A DNA stretch of 64,000 nt from Stenotrophomonas sp. 704A1. Lineage in GTDB: Bacteria; Pseudomonadota; Gammaproteobacteria; Xanthomonadales; Xanthomonadaceae. Below are positions 1 to 8,204 of this stretch, one piece after another (within the stretch, counting starts at the first letter, position 1; each line of letters starts with the position of its first letter). Position numbers and translations under genes: made by a program. The DNA is taken from contig NZ_CP130831.1 in the NCBI RefSeq assembly GCF_030549525.1, forward strand, positions 1,017,501 through 1,081,500, written 5' to 3'. The notes beneath the pieces were generated by a model. It was not told where the DNA came from and searched no databases. It saw nothing but the letters and a program-made list of their open reading frames with translations.

Positions 1-939
1 TTCCCCTGTGTCCTGCGTAGGAAAGGGGAAAGGTGCGGCTCTGCTGGCATGGAACGAATCGCCCTTGAAGGAGTTGCCGTCCAGCCAGACCCACAGTGCA
101 CCTGCCGCTTGGCCTCGCTTACGTAACTTCTCGCAGGCCACGCTGCAGAACGTGGCCAGGGCCTCCATCGGGTCGGTCACGTCACGACCAAAAGTACGGC
201 TGACCACCAGTTGCTGGCGTTCGGGTTCTTCCAGTTCCAGATCGCTGCAGGGAATTCCCCGCAGCTCCATTTGGGTGCGGGCCAGAACTACCCCATAGTG
301 CGCACGAACATGGTCGGTGGGGAGTGCGGCCAAATCTGCAGCAGTTCTTACCCCTTCGCCTGCCAGGCGTTCGGCGTAGCGCCTACCCACTCCCCACACA
401 TCCTCGACGGCCAGAGCGTTGACGTTCTGTGCGGTGGCATGGAAGACGGCCAAGGAGCCCGCATGGACGGCACGCTTGGACTGGTCCTTGGCGAGCTTGT
501 TGCCTGCCTTGGCCAGGGTGCGTGTGGCACCCAGGCCAGCGCAGCAGGGAATGCCCACCCATTGCAGGATGCGTTGGCGTGCTTCCAGGCAGGCCGCAAG
601 AGGGTCTTTGAGGCCTTCCAGGTCGACGAAATTTTCATCGATTGAATAGATCTCCACCCTGGGGAAGAGATCCTGAAGAATCGTCACAATCCTGGCTGAC
701 AGATCCCCGTACAGCGCGAAGTTGGCTGACCTGACGAGGACCTGCTTTCTGATGTCCTTGGGGACCTGGAAGATGGGCATACCCATTTTCAATCCCAAGG
801 CCTTCGCCTCTGGCGACAGGGCGATACAGCATCCATCGCCATTGCCAAGCACAACAGTGGGTTTGCCTCGCAGCTTGGGGTCGAAGACCCGCTCGCATGA
901 GACATAGAAGGTGTTGCCGTCGATAAGTGCGTAGCGCAT
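1..939 (-). CDS. umuC: DNA polymerase V catalytic subunit UmuC (3' part cut by window)
   Basis: Translesion Y-family polymerase that, with processed UmuD, copies past DNA lesions in the SOS response. The minus-strand frame opens with ATG at 939 and stays open for 313 codons to the window edge; the family is about 420 residues, so the C-terminal third lies outside. Visible landmarks are the palm motif [14 protein letters not shown] (metal-binding Asp7), [10 protein letters not shown] with Asp101-Glu102, and the helix-hairpin-helix-like [12 protein letters not shown]. All expected catalytic acidic residues are present. It lies 38 bp downstream of umuD in the same direction, so the two are probably one SOS-controlled transcript. 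The pair lies in mobile-element-rich DNA and may be an accessory copy. Confidence 0.93.
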   Translation of the reverse strand, partial: MRYALIDGNTFYVSCERVFDPKLRGKPTVVLGNGDGCCIALSPEAKALGLKMGMPIFQVPKDIRKQVLVRSANFALYGDLSARIVTILQDLFPRVEIYSIDENFVDLEGLKDPLAACLEARQRILQWVGIPCCAGLGATRTLAKAGNKLAKDQSKRAVHAGSLAVFHATAQNVNALAVEDVWGVGRRYAERLAGEGVRTAADLAALPTDHVRAHYGVVLARTQMELRGIPCSDLELEEPERQQLVVSRTFGRDVTDPMEALATFCSVACEKLRKRGQAAGALWVWLDGNSFKGDSFHASRAAPFPFPTQDTGE

Positions 940-977
940 GCGGGCACGGTACGAGGCTCATGTATCAGGAGCTGAGA

Positions 978-1421
978 TCAGAGGTGCTGGGTGATGGACC
1001 AGCGAACCACACCCCAGATTTCCAGCTCGACATCCTCTGGCACGACGATGGATGGATATCCGCTACCGCTGGCCAAGACCATGCAGTTGTTACGCATGTA
1101 GAGCTTCTTGCAGACGAAGCCACCTTCCCACAGAGCCACGACTGTGTGCCCAGGTCGTGGACTGATCGAGCGATCGACAACCAAGAGATCGCCGTCGTGG
1201 ATACCGAAATCGGCCATCGACCCGCCGCAGTCGGCCTGCACCAGGAACGTAGCTGGTGGGTTAGGCACCAGCTTGGCATTGAGATCCAAGCGGTCCTCTT
1301 CCCGGAAGAAGTCTTCGGCAGGGCTAGGAAAGCCGCAGGCTGCAGTCGAGGCTAGAACAGGTAGGTGTAGGGATGGCAAGCCGTCCCGGACAGGTAGAGC
1401 TATCGCAGGCAGAGTCATCAT
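978..1421 (-). CDS. umuD: SOS mutagenesis protein UmuD
   Basis: LexA-like S24 serine peptidase that self-cleaves when stimulated by RecA and then activates UmuC. The 147-residue product carries the Cys29-Gly30 cleavage site in AACGFPSP, nucleophile Ser68 in GGSM and general base Lys105 in FVCKKL; these align with E. coli Cys24-Gly25, Ser60 and Lys97. The usual GDSM reads GGSM, with the nucleophile kept. The start at 1421 (ATGATG, alternative 1418) has a GGAG-like ribosome site about 10 nt upstream. A palindromic LexA-like site lies 43 bp further up. umuC follows after 38 bp. Confidence 0.93.
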   Translation of the reverse strand: MMTLPAIALPVRDGLPSLHLPVLASTAACGFPSPAEDFFREEDRLDLNAKLVPNPPATFLVQADCGGSMADFGIHDGDLLVVDRSISPRPGHTVVALWEGGFVCKKLYMRNNCMVLASGSGYPSIVVPEDVELEIWGVVRWSITQHL

Positions 1422-1463
1422 TGGTATGGCGCTCCATAGTCGTGAGTTGGAGCTAGATGTAGG

Positions 1464-1487
1464 CTTGTTAGTTATATTACTAACAAG
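1464..1487 (-). promoter_or_regulatory. LexA-like SOS operator upstream of umuDC
   Basis: A perfect inverted repeat: arms CTTGTTAGT and ACTAACAAG, 9 bp each, separated by TATATT. The core TTAGT-N6-ACTAA resembles the TTAGTA...TACTAA-type LexA boxes of Xanthomonadaceae rather than the E. coli CTGT-N8-ACAG box. It sits 43 bp upstream of umuD in an AT-rich patch, where a promoter operator belongs. SOS control is inferred from similarity and position. Confidence 0.6.
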
Positions 1488-1692
1488 TCATTTGAGGCAA
1501 GCAATTGAGGAGCAAAGTGGCCTCGACCTGGCTGGTAGGGCGGCTCCCAACTCCGCACTGATACTCCTTTTTCAGCCGGGCGGCGAGAGGAACCCATGGG
1601 CTCTAATCATTACGTATCATCGACTTACCCGGGTTCACCCCCGTTTTCACGGACACTTACAAGAAGGCCGATCGAGGCCATGAGGAGTGTTC

Positions 1693-1980
1693 ATGTCAAA
1701 GCGTCGCAAGTTCAGTGCCGAGTTCAAGCGTGGCGCGGTGGAGCAAGCCAGTCGGCCCGGTGTCAGCTGCGCCCAGGTAGCCCGTGAGTTGGGCATCCGT
1801 GACAGCCTGCTGACCCGCTGGAAGCGGGAGGCACAGGCGGTGGGAAAAGCCGCCTTTGTTGGCACCGGTAGCCCGCGTGACGAGGAAGTTGCCCGGCTCA
1901 AGCGCGAGTTGGCCCGGATCACCAAGGAGCGGGATTTTTTGCGAGAAGCGGCGACGTTCTTTGCCAAGGCATCATCCTGA
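1693..1980 (+). CDS. IS3-family transposase OrfA (HTH subunit)
   Basis: A 95-residue DNA-binding subunit. An N-terminal helix-turn-helix (residues about 5-50, [12 protein letters not shown]...[11 protein letters not shown]) is followed by a leucine-zipper-like helix ([21 protein letters not shown]), the usual InsE/OrfA layout. ATG at 1693 is preferred over GTG at 1687 because GAGGAG lies just upstream. The frame ends in TGA at 1980, but a slippery T-TTT-TTG at 1935-1941 can shift ribosomes into the OrfB frame to make the OrfAB transposase. Confidence 0.88.
   Translation: MSKRRKFSAEFKRGAVEQASRPGVSCAQVARELGIRDSLLTRWKREAQAVGKAAFVGTGSPRDEEVARLKRELARITKERDFLREAATFFAKASS
1935..1941 (+). other. Probable programmed -1 frameshift site (T TTT TTG)
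   Basis: Read in the OrfA frame the codons are GAT TTT TTG, so the heptamer T-TTT-TTG has the X-XXY-YYZ phasing of -1 slippery sites. After slipping, the -1 frame is open without a stop from 1941 through the OrfB GTG at 1989. IS3-family elements make their OrfAB transposase this way. A downstream stimulatory structure was not worked out. Confidence 0.6.
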
Positions 1981-1988
1981 GGTATCAG

Positions 1989-2849
1989 GTGATCGAACGT
2001 TGCCGCGATGAGTTTCCGATTCGCCTGATGTGCCGCTGCCTGCGGGTATCGACCAGTGGCTACTACGACTGGAGCAAACGACTGCCCAGCCCTCGTCAAT
2101 GCGACAACGAGCGCTTGCTGAGCCGTATCCATGCGCTGCACCAGGACAGCCGGGGCACGCTGGGGGCCGGCCGCATGCAGGAGGATCTGGTCGAGGAAGG
2201 GTTGTTAGCCAGTCGAAATCGGGTTGCCCGATTGATGGCGGCAGCGGGCCTGCAGGGCTGGCCACGCCCGAAACGGCGTGGCCAGCGCGCTCAACCGGCA
2301 CTGACGCCGCCGGGCGTGCGTAACCTGTTGGAGCGTGATTTCAGCGTCTTGGAGCCGGAAACCAAGTGGGTGACCGACATCACCGAGATCAAGACCCAGC
2401 AGGCCAAGCTGTATCTATGCGTCGTGCTGGACCTGTTTGATCAGCGCATTGTGGGCTGGCCCATGCATCATCGGCAGGACCGGCAGATGGTTATCAGAGC
2501 GGTGCAGATGGCGGTTTGGCAACGGCAGGAGCGGCATCCGCTGATCCTGCACTCCGACCGCGGCAGTCAATTTCGTAGCGGCGATTACCAGGGCTACCTG
2601 GCCGCCAATGGCCTGCTTTGCTCGATGAGTGCTGTGGGGCATTGTGGTGACAACGCCGCCTGCGGAGGCTTCTTTGGCCTGCTCAAACGCGAGCGGATAT
2701 ATCGCACAACGTATCCAACACTCGATGCCGCCAGGTCCGATGTGTCCGAATACATCGAGCGCCGCCACAACCCCAGGATGCGACGGCGCCGGGTCAAACA
2801 GGATCAGAAGTTTTCAGCCCTTTCCAAACAGTCCGTGATTTCGGGGTAG
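1989..2849 (+). CDS. IS3-family transposase OrfB (DDE integrase domain, catalytic Glu lost)
   Basis: Catalytic half of the transposase, 286 residues, opening with GTG at 1989. It has an HTH_21-like segment (about residues 45-95) and an rve DDE core. The first Asp (KWVTDITEI) and second Asp (LHSDRGSQF) are intact. The third position, normally Glu in DNAxxExFF, reads [17 protein letters not shown]; codon GGA at 2663-2665 replaces an expected GAA or GAG. The remaining C-terminus is family-like. The protein is full length but predicted inactive. Confidence 0.88.
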   Translation: MIERCRDEFPIRLMCRCLRVSTSGYYDWSKRLPSPRQCDNERLLSRIHALHQDSRGTLGAGRMQEDLVEEGLLASRNRVARLMAAAGLQGWPRPKRRGQRAQPALTPPGVRNLLERDFSVLEPETKWVTDITEIKTQQAKLYLCVVLDLFDQRIVGWPMHHRQDRQMVIRAVQMAVWQRQERHPLILHSDRGSQFRSGDYQGYLAANGLLCSMSAVGHCGDNAACGGFFGLLKRERIYRTTYPTLDAARSDVSEYIERRHNPRMRRRRVKQDQKFSALSKQSVISG

Positions 2850-2897
2850 AACCCGTTGAGAGCATTGGGTGAAAGGAGGATGGGAGCAAAGGCCGGC

Positions 2898-3965
2898 TTA
2901 CTTCAATCGCGGCTGAACGATGATCTTCACCGCCGACTCATTGTTGTGGATCAGGGTGTCGAAGCCTTGTGAAACCAGGTCGTCCAGCTGGATGCGCTGG
3001 GTGATGAAAGGCTCCAGGTCGATCTTCCCCTGTTCCACCAGCTTGATGGTTTCCCGATGGTCGTTGCAGTAGGCGATGGTGCCGCGCACGTCCAGCTCCT
3101 TCATCACCACGCTGTGCACGTTGATGGTGGCCGGATGGCTCCAGATCGACACGATCACCACCACGCCGGTGGGCTTGGTCGCGGCCACCAGGGCGTCCAG
3201 CACCTTGTTCACGCTGGTGCATTCGAAGGACACGTCCACGCCCTTGTCGCCGGTGAGCTTCATCGTTTCCGCCACCACATCCACTTCGGACGGGTCCAGG
3301 ATGTGATCGGCAACGCCGGATTCGCGGGCTTTCTCTTTCCGCTTGGCGCTCAGCTCGGTGATGATGACGGTCAGGCCCTTGGCTTTCAGGATCGCCGACA
3401 GCAGCAGGCCGATCGGGCCGGCGCCGCCGACGAGGGCCACGTCGCCGGCCTTGGCGCCGCTGCGGGTATAGGCGTGGTGGCCGACCGACAAGGGTTCGAT
3501 CAAGGCGGCATGGTCCAGTGGGATGTCGCTGGAAATCGGGTGCACCCAGCGGCGCTTGACCGCGATCTTCTCCGACAGGCCGCCGCCGCGGCCGCCCAGG
3601 CCGATGAAGTTCATGTTTTTCGACAAGTGGTAGTTCTCGCCCGGCCCCGTGGGCACGTCGTCGGCCACGATGTAGGGCTCGACCACCACGTGCTGGCCGA
3701 CTTCGATGTCGTCCACGCCTTCGCCGACGGCATACACCACGCCGGAAAACTCATGGCCCATGGTGACGGGGGCGGACTCCCCGGAAATCGGGTGCGGATG
3801 GCCGCAGGGCGGAATGAAGATCGGCCCTTCCATGAACTCGTGCAGGTCGGTGCCGCAGATGCCGCACCAGGCCACTTCGATGCCTACGGTGCCCGGCGCC
3901 ACGACGGGTTCGGGGATGTCTTCGATGCGGATGTCGCCGCGGTCGTAAAAACGTGCTGCTTTCAT
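2898..3965 (-). CDS. 2,3-butanediol dehydrogenase, zinc-dependent MDR family
   Basis: Medium-chain NAD-dependent alcohol dehydrogenase, 355 residues, most like (R,R)-2,3-butanediol/acetoin dehydrogenases. An N-terminal GroES-like fold has the catalytic zinc ligands in WCGICGTDLHEF (Cys37) and MGHEFSG; the Rossmann domain carries VGGAGPIGLL. The four-cysteine structural-zinc lobe of classical ADHs is absent, as is common in this subfamily. The gene follows the flavin-monooxygenase fragment by about 86 bp in the same direction, suggesting an original monooxygenase-dehydrogenase operon. Since that partner is truncated, the original pathway is probably broken; how this gene is now transcribed is unclear. 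Confidence 0.88.
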   Translation of the reverse strand: MKAARFYDRGDIRIEDIPEPVVAPGTVGIEVAWCGICGTDLHEFMEGPIFIPPCGHPHPISGESAPVTMGHEFSGVVYAVGEGVDDIEVGQHVVVEPYIVADDVPTGPGENYHLSKNMNFIGLGGRGGGLSEKIAVKRRWVHPISSDIPLDHAALIEPLSVGHHAYTRSGAKAGDVALVGGAGPIGLLLSAILKAKGLTVIITELSAKRKEKARESGVADHILDPSEVDVVAETMKLTGDKGVDVSFECTSVNKVLDALVAATKPTGVVVIVSIWSHPATINVHSVVMKELDVRGTIAYCNDHRETIKLVEQGKIDLEPFITQRIQLDDLVSQGFDTLIHNNESAVKIIVQPRLK

Positions 3966-4051
3966 CGGTCAGACTCCGTGCTCGTGAATTCCTGTGGTCG
4001 TTGCCGGAGCGCCTCGCCCCTTGCCGGGGAGTCGCTCCGGAAGCCTCCCGC

Positions 4052-5152
4052 TCAGCGCAGGTGATGCACTTCCTGCAGGCCATAGACCTGCACCGGCAGA
4101 TCTTCCTGGCGCGCTTTCAACTGCAGCGCCAAGTATAGCGAGTAGTGGCGCGACTGGTGCAGGTTGCCGCCGTGGAACCACATGTTTTCCTGCTGCGTGG
4201 GCTTCCACATGTTGCGCTGTTCGCCTTCCCAGGGGCCGGGGTCCTTGGTCGTGTCCGAACCCAGCCCCCAGACCTTGCCGACCTTGTCGGCCACTTCCTG
4301 GCTGACCAGATCGGCGACCCATCCGTTCATCGAGCCATAGCCGGTGGCATAGACGACGAGGTCGGCGGGCAATTCGGTGCCGTCGTCCAGCACCACGGCG
4401 TTCTCGGTCAGGTGGCTGATGTCCTTGCCCGACTGCAGCTTGATGCTGCCGTCGATGACCAGATCGCAGGCGCCGACATCAATGTAGTAGCCCGAAGCGC
4501 GGCGCAGATACTTCATGAACAGGCCCGAGCCGTCGTCGCCGAAGTCGAGCATGAAGCCGGCTTCCTCGAGCTTGCGGTAGAACTCGGCATCGCGCTCGCG
4601 GATGCGGTCGTACAGCGGGATCTGGAAGTCCGCCATGATGCGGTAGGGCAGCGAGGCGAAGATCAGGTCGGCCTTCTTCGTCGTCACGCCGTTGGCGACG
4701 GCGCGATCGGAATACAGGGCGCCCAGGCCGATGTCCATCAGCGAATCCGAGCGCACGATGTGGGTGGAGGAGCGCTGCACCATCGTCACGTCGGCGCCGT
4801 GTTCCCACAGCGCGGCGCAGATGTCGTGCGCGGAGTTGTTGGCGCCGATCACCACCACCTTCTTGCCGCGGTAGGCATCCGGCCCCGGGTGCTGCGACGA
4901 ATGCTGCTGCACGCCCTTGAAGACGTCCTGGCCCTCGATCTTCGGCACGTTGGCCTTGCCGGACATGCCGGTCGCGAACACCAGGTGCTTCGGCCGGATG
5001 ACCAGCGTCTCGCCGTCGCGCTCCACCGTCACTTCCCATTCCTTGCGGGCCGCGTCGTAGCGGGCCTTCACGCAGTTGGTGGAAGACCAGTAATTGACTT
5101 CCATGACCTTGGTGTACATCTCCAGCCAGTCGCCGATCTTGTCCTTGGGTGC
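4052..5152 (-). pseudogene. Flavin-containing monooxygenase, C-terminal part only, fused in frame to an integrase
   Basis: About 366 residues of an FMO/YUCCA-like NAD(P)H-dependent monooxygenase, beginning at APKDKIGDWLEMY. It keeps the NADPH Rossmann motif (VVVIGANNSAHDI) and the ATGYGS signature near the C-terminus. The N-terminal part, including the FAD-binding GxGxxG and any leading NTF2-like domain, is missing. The frame continues upstream without interruption into a tyrosine-recombinase fragment, giving one open frame from 5860 or 5806 to 4052. Without the FAD site, oxygenase activity is unlikely. Family members have about 600 residues. Confidence 0.85.
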
Positions 5153-5806
5153 GAACACCGGCCCTTCTTGCAAGTCAGCCGCCTGCAGCCACGCTTGGGT
5201 CGCCTCCACCGGACACAACCGCGACAGCGCCGGCACCTTATAGGTGACGCCGGCCGCCTGCCGATCGCCCTTGCTGCGCGGCAGGAAGCAGGTCATCCCC
5301 TGTCCCGGCACCAAGGTGAGATGGGCCACTTCCAGACGCAGCAGTTCATCGCCACGGAAGCCACGCCAGAATCCGAGCAGCACCAGCGCTCGGTCCCGCT
5401 GGTAGCGAAGCGCCGCCGCACCGTCATCCCGGGCATGTGCCGCGGCGATCGCTGCAGCCAACCAGTCATCGAGCTCGACCAGCCGGCGGATCTGGAGCGG
5501 CGCGGCTTGCTTGACTTGGCCTGGGTGCAGGGTCTGGATGCCTTTGAACACCTTGCGCACCAGCGGCGACCGCGTGGGATCGACAAATCCGTGGTCGCGG
5601 TGCCAAGAGGCAATGGCGGCCAGCCGATGACGCAGGGTGCTGGTGGCCAGGGTCTGCGCATAGGCGGCCAGGTACCGGGCGATGCTGTCAGGTGTGGCTG
5701 GGAGGTGGCCTTGCCATTCGACTTCAAAGTGCCGCAGCGCCGACGCATAGCTGCGCACCGTGTTCTGGCGCGTGGCCGCATCGAGGTAGCGGTCCACTTC
5801 GGTCAC
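5153..5806 (-). pseudogene. Tyrosine recombinase, N-terminal part, fused to the monooxygenase fragment
   Basis: About 218 residues of a site-specific integrase: a SAM-like core-binding domain (TRQNTVRSYASALRHFEVEW...) and the start of the catalytic domain with its first Arg (FWRGFRGDELLRLEV). The later HxxR and Tyr motifs are lost where the frame passes into monooxygenase sequence after QEGPVF, near 5152. GTG at 5806 is the likely start: it overlaps the stop of the MerR gene in GTGA, implying translational coupling. An in-frame extension to ATG 5860 exists but lies inside the MerR gene. Cannot recombine by itself. Confidence 0.82.
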
Positions 5807-6216
5807 TGGTGCGCGGCCTCCACAGAAACCGGCTGGCGCAAGGTCGACAGGATGGTGCATTCAGCACGCTGCCCTCCGTGGCAACCGGCAATCACTCGTT
5901 CCAGCTCGCCGGCCATGCGCTGCAGGTCGGCCATCCGCGCACGCACGTCGGCCAAGTGGCTGCGGGCCAGCCGATCCACATCTGCGCATGAAAGGGCCTC
6001 ATCCCCGGCCAACTGCAGCAAGCTGCGGACCTCTTCCAAGCTGAAACCCAGGTCCCGACCGCGCGCAATGAAGCGCAACCGTTCAATGTCCGCCGGGCCA
6101 TAGACCCGGTAGCCATTGCCCGAGCGCCCCGGGCGCGGCAGAAGTCCGATCCGCTCGTAGTAGCGGATCGTCTCCAGGTGGCATCCGCTGGCATCGGCAG
6201 CCTCACTGATTTTCAT
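5803..6216 (-). CDS. MerR-family heavy-metal-responsive regulator (CadR/ZntR/PbrR-like)
   Basis: A 137-residue activator counted from ATG 6216 (MKISEAADASG); an in-frame upstream start at 6273 would cross its own promoter. It has the MerR winged helix with TIRYYERIGLLPRP, a dimerisation helix, and a cysteine-bearing C-terminal metal site (SCADVDRLARSH at the helix start, CHGGQRAEC near the end). Such proteins sense Cd, Pb or Zn and untwist an over-long promoter spacer. It diverges from the CDF exporter across an operator-bearing promoter (6228-6258), its probable target. The downstream integrase overlaps its stop codon. Confidence 0.88.
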   Translation of the reverse strand: MKISEAADASGCHLETIRYYERIGLLPRPGRSGNGYRVYGPADIERLRFIARGRDLGFSLEEVRSLLQLAGDEALSCADVDRLARSHLADVRARMADLQRMAGELERVIAGCHGGQRAECTILSTLRQPVSVEAAHQ

Positions 6217-6227
6217 TCGTAGTACGC

Positions 6228-6258
6228 TTGACTCCGTAGTAGCTACAGACTTTACCCT
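6228..6258 (+). promoter_or_regulatory. MerR-type promoter and operator for the CDF exporter
   Basis: A -35 TTGACT (6228-6233) and -10-like TACCCT (6253-6258) are separated by 19 bp, the long spacing typical of MerR-activated promoters. An imperfect dyad lies between them (ACTCCGTAG, 3 bp, CTACAGACT; 7 of 9 pairs), resembling cad/znt/mer operators. It points toward the exporter and also lies just upstream of the regulator, so autoregulation is likely. Confidence 0.75.
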
Positions 6259-6319
6259 CACAGCCTGTGCCATGCCAGCCCCGCCCGGCGCGGCTTCCCT
6301 GCGACTGGAGAATGATCCG

Positions 6320-6937
6320 ATGAGTGACTGCGGCTGCCATCACGAGGCCAAGAACGCGCAGGAGCGCCGCGTGCTCTGGATTGCCCTGGCCTTGAACGCG
6401 GCCATGGCCGTGATCGGCGGCATTGCGGGCTGGATCGCCCACTCCACCGGCCTGTTGGCGGACGCCCTGGACATGCTCTCCGACGCCACCGCCTATGCCA
6501 TTGGCCTGGTCGCCATCGGGCGCACGGCCCGCTTCAAGGCGAACGCAGCCTGGGTCAGCGGTAGCGTACTGATGGTGCTGGGCGTGGGTGTGCTGGTGGA
6601 GGTCGGCCGTCGAGTGATGTACGGCGCCGAGCCGGTGAGTGGCTGGATGATCGGCACGGCGCTGCTATCGCTTGTGGTCAATATGACCGTGCTGCGCATG
6701 CTGGCGCCGCTGAAGTCCGGCGAAGTACACCTGCGGGCGACTTGGTTGTTCACCCGCGCCGATGTCGTGGCCAACGTCGGGGTGATTCTGGCCGGCCTGT
6801 TGGTGTGGTGGCTGGCCAGTCCGTACCCGGATTTCGTGATCGGCGCCTTGATCGGGCTGTATGTGATCAAGGAAGCCGTCGAGATCCTGGGTGATGCCCG
6901 CCGCGCACGTGCCGACGCACGCAAGACCCCTGCATGA
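6320..6937 (+). CDS. Cation diffusion facilitator (CDF) heavy-metal efflux protein
   Basis: Inner-membrane divalent-metal/proton antiporter, 205 residues from ATG 6320. An N-terminal Cys/His cluster (CGCHHEA) precedes about six membrane helices. The helix-2 metal site reads LLADALDMLSDATAY (Asp48, Asp51, Asp55); the helix-5 counterpart reads FTRADVVANVGVI. It lacks the long cytoplasmic C-terminal domain of classical CzcD, so it is a short CDF. The substrate is probably Cd, Zn or Co, given the MerR-type control; the sequence alone does not decide. It overlaps the next gene by 4 bp (ATGA). Confidence 0.88.
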   Translation: MSDCGCHHEAKNAQERRVLWIALALNAAMAVIGGIAGWIAHSTGLLADALDMLSDATAYAIGLVAIGRTARFKANAAWVSGSVLMVLGVGVLVEVGRRVMYGAEPVSGWMIGTALLSLVVNMTVLRMLAPLKSGEVHLRATWLFTRADVVANVGVILAGLLVWWLASPYPDFVIGALIGLYVIKEAVEILGDARRARADARKTPA

Positions 6938-7290
6938 CCGCCCTTGGCCCGCTGCGGATGTGCCTACGCTGGCTGCTGCTATCGCAGCTGGCCGTGGGCT
7001 TGCTGGTCCAGCCGGTCTTGGGTATGGCGAGCGAACTGCACGTTCACGCTCATCGGGCCGCTGCCGCCCATGGTCCGGGAGCGGCCGCACCGGCACCTGA
7101 GCGTGGTATTGGCGCCGCCTTGCACCGGCTTCACCAACTGGCGCTGTGCTGCAGCCAGGCCGCACAGCCCCCTGAGATCCTGCTGACCGTTGCGAACATC
7201 GGCTCGCATCGGCCAGCGATGCAAGCCAAAGCGAGCACGTATCCGCACGCGCACCCGGTCGCGCCGTTTCGGCCCCCGATCGCAGGGTGA
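6934..7290 (+). CDS. Small secreted or membrane His-containing protein, metal-operon partner
   Basis: 118 residues, not recognised with certainty. One hydrophobic N-terminal segment (RWLLLSQLAVGLLVQPVLGMA) looks like a signal peptide or anchor, followed by His-rich stretches (ELHVHAHRAAAAHG; YPHAHPVAP) and a CC pair. The layout resembles DUF2946-type metal-associated proteins. It is translationally coupled to the CDF exporter (ATGA overlap) and its stop overlaps the next start (GTGA), so it belongs to the metal-resistance operon. A periplasmic metal-binding role is an inference from composition and context. Confidence 0.6.
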   Translation: MTALGPLRMCLRWLLLSQLAVGLLVQPVLGMASELHVHAHRAAAAHGPGAAAPAPERGIGAALHRLHQLALCCSQAAQPPEILLTVANIGSHRPAMQAKASTYPHAHPVAPFRPPIAG

Positions 7291-7619
7291 TGTCCGCCGG
7301 CAGCGCCAGCCTAGCCAATCGATTGAGGTGGCAGGCGGCGACGGACGGTACATCGCGATGGTTCGATGCCAATGGTCAATTGGTGGCGACTGCGTATTGT
7401 TGGAGAGACGGTGGTCCGGATGGGCAAACGCACGGGGACTGCCTGTATGGCGAGGGTGCGGTGATTGCGCTGACCGAGATCGGCCGCACGCAGCTCGAAG
7501 GGCTCGTCGGCCCCCGCCGGGTCGAAACCGTGGCTCGGCGTGCTCGATCACATAACGCCCAGAACCAAGAGCGATTCGCTGCTTCGAGACCGCCCGACGA
7601 TCCAGGATTACCTGAATAG
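7287..7619 (+). CDS. Hypothetical protein at the end of the metal operon
   Basis: 110 residues, starting GTG 7287 or ATG 7290 and overlapping the previous stop. The first 80 residues look protein-like (SRWFDANGQLVATAYCWRDG...GEGAVIALTEIGRTQLEGL), while the tail after about residue 85 is Arg/Ser-rich and may be read-through. No family was recognised. The tight overlap supports translation, but it may be a gene remnant at the edge of the element. The following 7620-7880 holds only a short dyad (7752-7775, GTCCGCTT...AAGCGGAC) and no gene I can support. Confidence 0.4.
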   Translation: MMSAGSASLANRLRWQAATDGTSRWFDANGQLVATAYCWRDGGPDGQTHGDCLYGEGAVIALTEIGRTQLEGLVGPRRVETVARRARSHNAQNQERFAASRPPDDPGLPE

Positions 7620-7880
7620 TGCCGTTCGTCTTGTGCCGATATCTGAATCGCTTCCCCGCTAGCACTGAATAGTTGCATCGCCACCGGTCACATGCCTGTG
7701 ATTCAACGCGGCTGGGAAGGCCGTGCTCATCTCCCCCGGCTGTTCTCGAAGGTCCGCTTCTGGCCGAAAGCGGACATCGGTGCCATGCCAAGAGTCCAAC
7801 TGGCTGGCTGCTGTGACCACTTCGTTTGGCGGCGCTGTCCAACTGCTTGGTTGTTAGTAGCATGACCTGAGCAGGAACCG

Positions 7881-8204
7881 ATGGGTCGCTACACAACTAG
7901 CCGAGGCCGGGGTCGAACTGTCGGCGGGCAGCGTGCACGATAGCTATGGCAGCACGCTGGCCGAGACGACCAATGGGCTGTACAAGGCCGAGGTGATCCA
8001 TCGGCATTCGTGGCGCAATCGCGATCAGGTGGAGCTGGCTCCACGCTGGACTGGGTGTACTGGTACAACCACCAATGACTGCTGGGGCCGATCGGGAACA
8101 TCCCGCCAGCGGAAGCCGAAGCGGCTTACTATCGGCAGCAAGCCGGTCAGGCCAAAGCGGCCTGACTCAAACCAAATGGCCTCCAAGAAAGTCGGGGCGG
8201 TTCA
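7881..8204 (+). pseudogene. IS3-family transposase OrfB C-terminal relic with its right end
   Basis: The 3' quarter of a second, different IS3 transposase. The reading GSVHDSYGSTLAETTNGLYKAEV corresponds to the usual DNALAETINGLYKAEVI region with the catalytic Glu. A frameshift follows VELA, and in the restored frame an in-phase TGA interrupts WYNH-LLGPIGNIPPAEAEA. The normal TGA stop falls near 8164, and the IS right end continues to GGGGCGGTTCA at 8204. The 5' part is missing. The last three bases supply the stop codon of the integrase on the other strand. Confidence 0.8.

Larger units (their letters stand above)
1630..2855 (+). mobile_element. IS3-family insertion sequence, about 1.2 kb
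   Basis: Bounded by imperfect inverted repeats. The left end from 1630 (CGGGTTCACCCCCG then TCACGGAC) matches the reverse complement of the right end, 2855 back to about 2829 (CGGGTTCTACCCCG then TCACGGAC). Inside are two overlapping-phase frames, OrfA and OrfB, in the classical IS3 arrangement. No convincing target-site duplication is visible, so the exact boundaries may be off by a few bases. The transposase has lost its catalytic glutamate, so the copy is probably immobile by itself. Confidence 0.85.

Noticed and set aside
4145..6103. A 652-codon plus-strand frame opposite the integrase/monooxygenase chimera
   Set aside because: His/Val/Ala-rich antisense translation of the recognisable minus-strand genes, with no family motif.
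7752..7775. Small dyad (GTCCGCTT...AAGCGGAC) as a regulatory site
   Set aside because: Such short palindromes are common scattered sequence in related genomes and no gene nearby needs it; left as unexplained.
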